A stretch of DNA of 20,000 nucleotides. Source: Chromera velia (lineage: Eukaryota; Sar; Chromeraceae). Of the stretch, positions 1 to 17,176 are shown one piece after another. Numbering within the stretch: position 1 is the first letter of the stretch; each line of letters starts with the position of its first letter. The translations under genes were made by a program, and so were the position numbers. The DNA lies in NCBI GenBank assembly GCA_018398765.1, contig JAHBMJ010000509.1, positions 1 to 20,000 of the forward strand, given 5' to 3'. Under the pieces are notes generated by a model that was given only the letters and a program-made list of their open reading frames with translations, did not search any database and was not told where the DNA came from.

Positions 1-140
1 GGGGGGGGAGAGAAATATAAAAAGAGCATGAGAAAGAGAAAGAAGGGGGAGGGGGGAAGAGTGCCAAGAAGAAATGGCGACAGACAGAAGAGCACCGCAT
101 CTTTATACCCACGCACCCTCCAACCAACTGACCGACCGAC
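1..140. other. Purine-rich left edge, no separate gene seen
   Basis: Positions 1-75 are G/A-rich on the plus strand, with a GGGGGGGG start and repeated GAGA/GAAAG. This would be a pyrimidine tract on the arrestin strand. The arrestin third frame stays open through it, but codon content is poor (Pro/Phe/Ser runs). I read this as intron or untranslated sequence. Confidence 0.4.
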
Positions 141-359
141 CTGTTTGTAGTCTCCTTCCCGTCTCCCGACATGCTCAGAGCCTTCACGAGTCCCTCAAGA
201 CTCCACTCATCTCCCCCCGCCTGCTGCTGTTGAGAGGGGGCAGAAGAGGAGGCAGTGGTGTGCGATGCGCTCAAGGTGTTGTCGAGCACTAAAGGCTGAA
301 TGGAGGGGTTCCATCCCGGGGGGGGTTGCAGGAGGTTCGGCTGGGTCGTCGGGGTCGTG
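141..359 (-). CDS. Candidate 3' exon of the arrestin gene
   Basis: A 65-base intron at 424-360 (GTGTGC at the donor; C/T-rich tract ending TACCAG at the acceptor) would join the arrestin frame in phase to a third frame. That frame reads TTPTTQPNLLQPPPGW, then a Ser/Gln-rich part with QQQQAGGDEWSLEGLVKALS, without a stop. It remains open to the window edge. A donor CAG|GTCGGT lies at 141/140, so the gene may continue outside the window. The alternative is that a C-run indel (9 C at about 391-399, 8 C at about 319-326) caused the frame change. The sequence looks more protein-like than the tail ending at 289, but no homology supports it. Confidence 0.4.
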
Positions 360-1509
360 CTGGTACTCCCAGGGATGATGAAGATGGGACGGGGGGGGGA
401 GCGGGTGCTCCACTGATGGCACACAGTTGAAGGGGGAATTTGACCTTTGCGTCGTTGATACAGAAAGGGGTCTTCAGAACGACATGGGCTTTGTGGAAGA
501 TCTCCACGAGGTTTCCTTTGTATGTCTGGAGTGCGTAGGGGTTGAGATGAACATCCAGGCGGGGACATTGGCCGGACTGAAGCTGCTGGTAGATATCCTG
601 GAGGAGGGCGGTTGCAACCAGGTCTCTGGACTTGGCGCTCTGCTTCTTCTGCAACTTGGCAGTGACAGCGCCCAGCTTTTCTCCTGGGACTCTGACCTCC
701 CCAACCTCCGTCTTGACCTCTCCTTTCTTTCCCTGGGCCTTAATCTTCACGTGCTGCTTGACGACGACCTCGAGGCTCTCCAGGTTCACCGTCGACTGGT
801 TCTTGAATGCGACTTGAGCAGAGAACACTTGGCCAGGCTGCAACAAAACCGGGTCGCTCTTTGCCCCCAGACACACAAACCCCCTGTTGATACAGCAACA
901 TGCGTTGACATTCTGGGTGTCGGGCTCAACGAAATGGGAGGGGATGCGCTCGACATTCTTGGGCAGGGCAAGGACTCTGAGGTCGGTCTTGCACATGAGC
1001 GTATCCTTTTTCGAAGGGTTCTTGAGCTCAAACACCTGCTTCCAGTCCCCGTGGGGGGCAACGAGAAAGACACCTGCCTTGTAGCCAATCTCAAAGGACT
1101 GCTTGTCGTAACCTCTTCCGGGTTCTCTCGAAACGTTGTGCTGGCTGCGCCCCTCATGAAGAAAGGTGAGGGAAGAAGAAAGGTCGGAGGGCAACTGCAC
1201 TTGGAAGGGAAACTCGTACTGGCCTGGGGGGAGAAGGCCGTTGGCCGGGCTGAACACAGGCAGAGAGATCTTCAAGAAGACCTGCTGGTCACGTGCACTC
1301 CGTCTTTCCAAGTGCTTACTGTCCCCACTCCCCACCTCCTCCTGCCATTCAAGATAGGTAGTCTCTTTGCCCTGCAACTCGACTCTGATGCACGAGACGG
1401 GCGTCTCCTTTGAGCACTGGCAGTAGACAGTTCCCTGCACAGTGTCACCGGCAACATACGTCTCCTGGTTGAGCCTGATGCCCATGTAGATCGAACTGGA
1501 ACCCCCCAT
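289..1509 (-). CDS. Arrestin-domain protein (alpha-arrestin-like), main exon
   Basis: The reading frame from the ATG at 1509 gives 406 residues. An arrestin N-like beta-sandwich spans about residues 7-165 (AGDTVQGTVY near 20-29, LPPGQYEFPFQVQLP near 93-107). An arrestin C-like half spans about 205-365 (LLQPGQVFSAQV, then HLNPYALQTYKG and a beta strand ending near PLQLC). Family members act as adaptors at membranes or receptors, so a trafficking or signalling role is inferred. The frame stays open upstream to 1587, but MGGSSS is preferred: the homology begins there, and glycine at position 2 with serine at position 6 fits an N-myristoylation signal. After PLQLC the frame becomes a Pro/Ser/Arg-rich tail through two C-runs and stops at 289. 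This tail may be intron readthrough (see the entry at 141-359). The gene is divergent from the secreted-protein gene at 2391. A 328-residue open frame on the opposite strand is a shadow. Confidence 0.82.
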   Translation of the reverse strand: MGGSSSIYMGIRLNQETYVAGDTVQGTVYCQCSKETPVSCIRVELQGKETTYLEWQEEVGSGDSKHLERRSARDQQVFLKISLPVFSPANGLLPPGQYEFPFQVQLPSDLSSSLTFLHEGRSQHNVSREPGRGYDKQSFEIGYKAGVFLVAPHGDWKQVFELKNPSKKDTLMCKTDLRVLALPKNVERIPSHFVEPDTQNVNACCCINRGFVCLGAKSDPVLLQPGQVFSAQVAFKNQSTVNLESLEVVVKQHVKIKAQGKKGEVKTEVGEVRVPGEKLGAVTAKLQKKQSAKSRDLVATALLQDIYQQLQSGQCPRLDVHLNPYALQTYKGNLVEIFHKAHVVLKTPFCINDAKVKFPLQLCAISGAPAPPPVPSSSSLGVPARPRRPSRTSCNPPRDGTPPFSL

Positions 1510-2390
1510 AGCTTCAATCAACCTCCTCTGCTGTGGTACACCAGTGAAGGAAAGTGAGACAGACGAGAGACAAAGACACTTAAACAACTAACTTCTCGGA
1601 GACAAAGCCGATCCACGCAAGCACACACAGTTGGTGGACGAACTCTCTGGTATCTTCGAAAGCAGCACACAGCTACACACAGCAACCGGGCAGGTAACCG
1701 AAGTATGGAGATGCATATATATGTGGAGAATAGATCGCGTACACGCGGTGAATCCGGGTGAATCTGTTCCATCGGTGTGCCAGATGCCTGCAACAGTGCA
1801 ACATGCATGCAGATTCCCCCGCGCGCAGCTGCATGGCAGGCTGGCGGGCCGTGCATTATATGGCCTGTTTCACCATGTTTCACCATGCATTGAACTGTTG
1901 TTCAGAATGCGTGTGTCCCGGCCCAACCGGCTATAACCGGCTCCATTTGAGGGTCAATGCGCACGCGGAAAGGTGGATGGACGGGATGCACATGCAGAGG
2001 TCTGCGTTGCGTGCATTCGGTGGCGTAGATGGGCATTCCACAAGCTTGTCAGTTGACAAACGGGTCTTTCCTCCTGCCCCTATATATATAGGTGCGAATG
2101 GAGTTTCCTACTTTGCGGTACGTGTGCTTCATGAGCAAATCGTAACCGTCGCACGTGTCAATACTGAAGTGACCCTAGCTTTTGTGACTCCAGCCTTATT
2201 TCGGGTGCTCTTTCTGGGAAAGCGCAGAGCCTCTCGAGCTTTGGCCGCTTTTGGCTTTGGTGACTCTCCGGTCTTTGTCAGTCGTTGATACGGAGTGTCC
2301 AGGATGCACACGCAGGTCAGTATGCTTCTGCTGCCGTGGAGGAGCTGAGGACACCGGAGTACTGTAGTCTCGATCGCTGTACGCATCAGC
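1510..2390. promoter_or_regulatory. Divergent promoter region between the arrestin and secreted-protein genes
   Basis: About 880 bases separate the two start codons, which point away from each other. TATA-like runs occur at 1715-1722 and in the palindrome CCTATATATATAGG at 2079-2092, but similar TATATA runs occur inside introns, so they are weak evidence. Short direct repeats are visible: GTTTCACCAT twice near 1867-1887, AACCGGCT twice near 1924-1941, and ATGCATGC near 1803-1810. TGCATGC-type words are bound by some ApiAP2 factors in apicomplexans; using that here is speculation. No convincing gene was seen in this stretch. Confidence 0.5.
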
Positions 2391-11782
<9,392 letters not shown>

Positions 11783-12560
11783 AAGTAAACGTTTACAAAC
11801 TGTTATGTACCTTAGTGCAAAAAACTTTTGAAAAAACAAGTATCTGTTATAATGATTATGCGGACATAAATCTAGATATAAATACAACAATTAAGTGACA
11901 TCTCTAATACACTCTATGCAAGACTCTATGTAGACACTAAGACTCACGATGCATAAAATTTTAATAATGACCTGTTAGTACCTCTTAGGAACTCTTGCAT
12001 ATCAGTCATGTTTATTTAGGTGGTCATTATACCTTAAAAGCCTAGTTAAAAGCTATTATAATTTATGGACAGAAATTATATAACTTACTTTTAAATTTAG
12101 TGTAAAGTTTTATTCACGTACAGTTTTACTGCTAAGTGTCGACAGCTAGGTCAGCAGCACGGTTGGCTAAAGGAAAACGTAGAAGAAAAAAAAAAAACTT
12201 TAAAACTATCAGAAGTTTTTTTTTTTTCTTTTTTACTTTTCTAGACTAAATTCTAGTTACTTTTTGACCCTGCAGGAACAACTTGAACACTTAACAACAC
12301 TTATACAACATATGAACAATTAATTTGAACATTTATACGACGTTCTAGGCTAGGTTTTAAGCAATGTTTGAACCTAGGTTTGAAGAACAATTGCTAGAAC
12401 ACCTGTTTTATACTATAGGTTTTATACTGTATATTAAAAAACTTAAAAAAATACATATAAAGAGTTCTGGAAGAATTTTTTTTTTTTTTAACCGGTCGAC
12501 GCCCAGTTTTACTGTTGTAAACTCAGAGCTAGTAGTTGAACATTGACCTGGTAGATGACT
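11783..12560. repeat. AT-rich interspersed repeat segment
   Basis: Base composition changes abruptly to AT-rich right after the secreted-protein gene. It contains a 12-base palindrome GTAAACGTTTAC (11785-11796) and an A-run/short spacer/T-run hairpin at about 12186-12227. At its right side TTCTGGAAGAA runs into T14 and then AACCGG (12465-12495), which resembles the TCTGGAAAGG…T14-ACCACTG end seen at 19882-19915. No protein was recognised, so it is probably a decayed or non-coding transposon of the same family as the segment at 18861-19930. Confidence 0.6.
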
Positions 12561-13208
12561 TAATTGAGTGGATATACTCTAGTGATATACTAGTCCGTCA
12601 TTGGCCCCGTCAAAGCAGCTGTCGCAATTCTGCCAACCCCCCTGAATTGACAGCTCAGAGATGGTTTCATACCTAGATTCATACACCCATCCCAGCCTCA
12701 GCTCCGTGGATGGCGAGAAGCTTTCATTTTCCTGATCGATTGGCAAGTCCCACCAGCCCCTCACCGCATCCAGTCAATCCGATCGCTCTTCGCAACTCGC
12801 AACTGCAAACCTCAAAATCGAACCAAGCAAAGCGAAAGGACGGAAAATAGGCACGCATAGTCAGACACAACACAAGAGACCAGCAACAAACACACAAACA
12901 TAATCATCAATCGACCAACTGCTTGCAGCCCTCCATATTTCTTTTGCCTCGTTTCACGAAAGGCTTCTCAAAGAGGGTAGTAGGTGAAGTTTTTGCAGAA
13001 GCATGAACATGGCTTGGTTCCAATTTAGTGTAATTCCGACGGGTTAGAGCTTGTGCAGCAAGAGGAAGTCGGATGAGGGGGTGACTGAATTCAGACTGTG
13101 CATGTGCTGCGTGAGACAAAACAAGAGCCAGACCGAATATTGCACCAATTTCAAGCACAGTGACAGATTCACCTGAAAAAGAAACGATTCCCGCACTGGC
13201 ACACATCC
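12561..13208. other. Convergent 3' spacer, no confident gene
   Basis: Composition returns to normal at about 12560. A minus-strand frame (12907-13455) is open with hydrophobic segments and overlaps the end of the DAC gene. It would be coding only if the last part of that gene is spliced differently. Intron-like signals on the minus strand support this possibility: donor GGA|GTAAGG at 13212 and acceptor TTTCTTTTTCAG at 13173, 40 bases apart. A short frame at 12579-12764 has no ATG and no recognisable content. Confidence 0.4.
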
Positions 13209-16200
13209 TTACTCCAGATTCCTCAACCTCACTGCCTTGTACAGGACACCTGCAAGCACAGATGATGTCATCTGGCAAGGTAGCAGAAGGAAGTTCTTGG
13301 ACACACTCACAAACGAGCGGAACGCCCACCCGTACAAGCCAGCTGCCAGTGTACGACGGGCAGCAATAGTGCTGAAGACCGAGAAAGCCACAAGCGATGG
13401 CAGCAAATCCCAAAAAAATGGAGACAACAACGGCCACCCGACACTCCCCAACCACTTTGAAACCTTGTCCTCTGTTCTCTTTGGCAGCTTGGTATCCCTG
13501 ATTTGTTTCTGGACTTCAGGAATTCCTCGCAATCCCGCCATCCATCCACAGCGCAGCTCCTCAAGCACACGTCCACAGGCCAACGCGAACAGCATTGGGT
13601 GCTGATGCGCGAGCTTTGCTACGTCCACTCGAACTGCTGCACCAGCTCTGGTCAGAAGTCTTCCAAAGAGATGCAGCCCCTGCTGAAGAGACGCAAGGAA
13701 ATGTCCGCAAGCGGTTTGCTGCTGTGTGGGAGAAGAGACTTTTGTGCGTACACACACACAGGCAAAGATCCCCAGTCCCAAAAAAACGTATGTGGTGACA
13801 TTGCAGGGGCGAGGCCAAATTTTTTCAGGCAGTAGGCTGCCAACCTCGCATGCCACCTCGACAGCTTTTGCTTTCAGACGGTGCGCGTGACCTTGTGCGC
13901 AGCGCCTGCAGACTCTGGGCGGCAACCCCGAGTCTTTGGCTGGGCAGACCAATGAAACGCACTGCCAGCCTGAAGCCCACGGGCCGGCGTGCCCACCCCT
14001 CTTTCCCTCACAAATGTGGCACTTCCAGTCCACCAGATCGGCGAAGGGCTGCATCGGCTGCCCGCAAGAGCACGCGGGTTGTAGCAGCCTTCGAAAGGTG
14101 GATTGACTCTCCAAAGGGTAGTACAGCACCCGGAGAGGAACGGGGTCGGCAGAGGTTAGCAGAGAGGCAAAAGGGGAACCTAACCCCGGCACATAGCCAG
14201 TGGTACTTTGCCCATCAACCTCAAGCACCCAGAGGCCTGCAAGGCGTCGGGGTTCTCCGACAAGCCAGGGGCCCGGACCAGGGAACAATCGCACTCCCTC
14301 TAATTTGGGTCTGCAGGTCACCGAACGGATAAGCTCCGGTCGTGCTACTGCCCGAGCGCCCACCACTCCAAGCTCCTCTGCTGTTTTCTCTGCCCTTAAT
14401 AAAAAGACGCCCAACAGCCGCCTCGAAACTTCTAGTCTCTTGACTAACTCAACAATTTGGGGATGTGGGGCGGAGTTACCCTGTCCATGAGGGGAAAGCT
14501 GGAAAACTCCTCCTGGGCCCTCCCAGCGAAAGAGCGATACAGCAGAGTCGAGTATGCTGAAATCCGTCCCTGATCCCCGCTCTTTCGCAACCAGCGCTGA
14601 TGTGTAGATGAGCATCGCATCCCCCAGGGTGCTGAGCGGGAAACCGCTGCAAAGCCGCACAAAATCCGGGGGGATCTGTGACAAGAAGTCGCACATCAGA
14701 CCTATGAGCCGCAGCATGGTGACCGGGTCAAACGATTCCATGATCCTGCCGAGGCGTATGGTCCCGAAGAAGCCCCATCTGTCCAATGCAAATTGTTCAG
14801 CAATATTTGAATCTAACTCTAAGGCACGCGTGTTGACAGACGCAACCAAAAGTGAGCTGTCCATCGACAGCGCCTCGCCGAGTTGTTTGCTCAGCTCTCC
14901 CTCAAAAGAACTTCGACCCTCCCGCCCCTCCCCGTACAGGAGTCGGGCAACATCCTCGAAGTCCAAGCTGTCGCGTTGGATGCCCCACTTCAACACTCTC
15001 TTGTGGAGTTGTGCGGGACGTTCATCATCCCGCCGCCGAGCCACAAAAAGCTCTCGAATTTGGTCAATGTCCAGGTTTCGAATGCCTTGAAGAACAGAGT
15101 CAGATGGTGGCGCCGCAGAGGCCACCGCCGATGAGCCTGCGCACCAGGAGCGGCAAACGCATGCTATCTCGAATTTCACACTTCGCTCAAGCGGGCAAGG
15201 AGAGACTGTGACAGCGGACACTTCCATTAGACTGAGAAATTTCTGGAGCACTCACAAGAACATGATTCACGGTCAGGAAGGAAAGGGCCGCAGCGAAATC
15301 CGATTCGAAAGCACTGACCATCCGAGGAGTCAGACGATGAGTCATTGGGTGTTGAACTTGAGTTAGAGTCGAGGTCAATGCTGGAGGTCTTCGCACTCAA
15401 GCCTGCAAATCAGGACAGGGGAACAGACCAACAAGCTGAGCAGAGAACGAAGAGGGGCTCTGCAAAAAGACGTTTTGAAGCGAAACACCTGAGTTCAATG
15501 GGAATGCCTGAAGCATGACTGTGTCTCTGTCCAAGTCCGTCTGAATGTAAGTCTGACTCGATGTTTCTCTGGGCCTGTCCCGCCCTCTCTATCTCTCTCT
15601 CTCCCCCTCCCTCCCTCGCTCTCCCCCTCCCCCCCCCTCACGTCCCAAGGCACCTACCTTCGGAGACAGTGGACGCAGAGTCACTTTGCTCCTCGGATTC
15701 CAGCTCCATCCCCCTTTCCGCGCCTCCGTCAGAATTGACTGCGTCAGCGTCACCAGAGTGTGACATCAGGATGCCCACGTCTTGCTGTGAGGTCACCTCA
15801 AAGAACTTGCCCTCCTTGACCAGTCGTATACCCCCGTCCTGCTCAGAAACCAGGATGGCAACGAGCCCTGGATAGGAAGCAGTGGTTTGCCTCATGGAAA
15901 GGTGCCGCAGGCCATGGCTCCCCGGATCTTGCCCAGGAATGCAGGGAAGGGGGACTTTCGCGTGAAGACGACCGTTCACGATGAACAGAACTCCATCATG
16001 AAGAGGACTCTCCTTGTCGAACAGCCTCACTAGCGCATCCACCGAAACCTCAATACTTAGGGGCCGTCCAGCTTCCAGCCACGGCTTCACCAGGTCAGCA
16101 TCAGATCGCACAAGGACGATACTACATCCTGTCTTCGTGGTTGACATCTCAGAGGCAGCAGCAAAGATGGTTTTGAGGTGCACCATGAACCCATCAGCCG

Positions 16201-16558
16201 AGCCGCTCGAGGACCTCCCTTCTACTATTTCCGCCATTCGAATACTCAAACGAGCACCGGCATCCACCATCTCGCGGTGAGCCAACTCTTCCGTAGAGTA
16301 GCTCTCACGGGCTGGGAAACTGTGAAGCTCAGTAGACACTGCTCGACGAAAAATGTGCCCCAAAGCATGCCCACTGCTGTTAGTAATAGAGATCGATGTT
16401 TTCAACGCTGCTTGCAAATCGCTGTTCGGGCAAAACATTGACAAGATACCTGGCACTCCTTCTTGGGAACCAGGATTGCGAACACTCCACGAAACTTGCG
16501 TCCAAAACTTCCAGGAACCTTCGACTTCGAGCACTCGGTCCGGCTTCTGCGAATCCAT
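13209..16558 (-). CDS. DAC (DisA_N-like) domain protein, three exons
   Basis: Exon 1 is 16558-15658, exon 2 is 15402-15256 and exon 3 is 15136-13209, giving about 991 residues. Donors are AAG|GTAGGT and CTT|GTGAGT; acceptors are ATTTGCAG and GGTGCGCAG. All junctions are phase 1 and stay in frame. The ATG sits in AGAATGG after an in-frame stop 10 codons upstream. Residues about 120-260 match a diadenylate cyclase domain, which joins two ATP into c-di-AMP. Exon 2 is a Ser/Asp-rich linker. Exon 3 starts helical, then has a Cys cluster at about 705-762 (CSCGQPM, WKCHIC, WQC, CRRC), a hydrophobic segment near 796-813 (TYVFLGLGIFACVCV) and another near 916-941. The C-terminal end is uncertain, because a 61-base intron-like stretch (TTT|GTGAGT…GCTTGCAG) lies about 60-120 bases before the stop. 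Function of the part after the DAC domain is unknown. Confidence 0.75.
15137..15255 (-). other. Intron 2 of the DAC gene
   Basis: The intron is 119 bases, with donor CTT|GTGAGT and acceptor GGTGCGCAG, both phase 1. A GTG-start frame that reads through it overstates the N-terminus of exon 3. Confidence 0.65.
15403..15657 (-). other. Intron 1 of the DAC gene
   Basis: The intron is 255 bases, with donor GAAG|GTAGGT and acceptor GATTTGCAG. Its 5' part is a G-rich purine tract on the transcribed strand (see 15601-15639). Confidence 0.75.
15601..15639 (-). other. Potential G-quadruplex just after the donor site
   Basis: On the gene strand there are G-runs of nine, five, three, three and five, separated by short A/GA/AGAGCGA loops, about 20 bases downstream of the intron 1 donor. 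This fits the usual G3+ quadruplex pattern. Confidence 0.55.
15779..16201 (-). other. Diadenylate cyclase (DAC/DisA_N) domain
   Basis: The order of conserved blocks follows bacterial CdaA/DisA. KTGCSIVLVRSDADL stands for the usual RIGALIVIER-type strand, and RPLSIEVSVDALVRLF for the G-x-L-x-A-x-(V/L)S-x-ELL-x-x-IF helix. SPLHDGV holds the catalytic DGA motif with V for A. NGRLHAKVPLP stands for the RI-x-A-A-x-x-LP strand, GLRH for GTRH(R), and AILVSEQDGGIRLVKEG for the VSEE-x-G-x-I strand. The metal-binding Asp and the Arg-His pair are kept. The Thr and second Arg of TRHR are not, so activity cannot be assumed. Confidence 0.82.
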
Positions 16559-17176
16559 TCTTCGAGAAAGTGGCTTCTCATGCAGTCAGCAGGTGGAAGC
16601 GAGGATATGCACAGACTTCCACGAATACTGAGCGAAAGGGTCTCCGATTCAAGACTCCGAGCATCTCCGAGAGCATGTACAATCAGTACAAACCTGTGGA
16701 GGCGTACGTACTGCTTATCAGATGAACATCCTTCGAACAGTCCAGTTTTCTCCCGAGTGACCGAGTCCCGACTGGCTGGCCGCGGTTTTGATTTCAGTGC
16801 ATGGCGTCAACCTGACAAAACGCAATGCATACGGGGCGGCGCGCAATGCGCGCGCGTTGTTTGGATTGGACCGTCGATTATCTGATGATGCAGTGGCAGA
16901 TGCACTGCCTTCTGGGCTCAGTTGGCTGAGTGGGCTCTGGATTTCTCAACTTGAACGGTGGATGACCTGGTGAGCAACACGTGAAAGAAGAGTGTCTCGT
17001 GACTGCCCTTTGAGTAGCGCACAGCTGCTCCGCTACGATCAAGGGAACACAATCTGTCTCGCAGTGGAATCTTTGACTGACCTTGATTTGTGATCCAAGT
17101 ATATCCAAGTAAATTTTCTGTAGCTCGGCCTTCACAGTTCCACTCAGACTTGGCCGGTACCTTTTTGCCTTGAACC
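16559..17176. promoter_or_regulatory. Divergent promoter region between the DAC and ankyrin genes
   Basis: The two starts face away from each other across about 618 bases. The notable word is an inverted repeat GCGCGCAATGCGCGC (about 16837-16853), with alternating purine/pyrimidine. No TATA-like run is seen. Open frames here are short and resemble no family. Confidence 0.45.

Noticed and set aside
427-1413. 328-residue open frame on the plus strand
   Set aside because: It is exactly antisense to the arrestin exon, has no recognisable domain, and is explained by codon use of the real gene.
2081-2090. TATA box for the secreted-protein gene
   Set aside because: TATATATATA also occurs in several introns and sits about 300 bases from the ATG, so no promoter claim is made from it.
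12579-12764. 61-residue minus-strand frame
   Set aside because: It has no ATG, a donor-like GTGAGG at its start, and no recognisable motif.
12907-13455. Separate 182-residue membrane-protein gene
   Set aside because: It overlaps the better supported DAC gene frame on the same strand; kept only as a possible alternative 3' exon.
13850-15211. Several plus-strand frames of 83-160 residues opposite the DAC gene
   Set aside because: They are antisense to a continuous coding exon, with no domain and no matching splice sites.
15779-16201. Bacterial contamination as the source of the DAC domain
   Set aside because: The exon has consensus donor sequence, the next two exons join in phase, and the flanking genes are eukaryotic in style.
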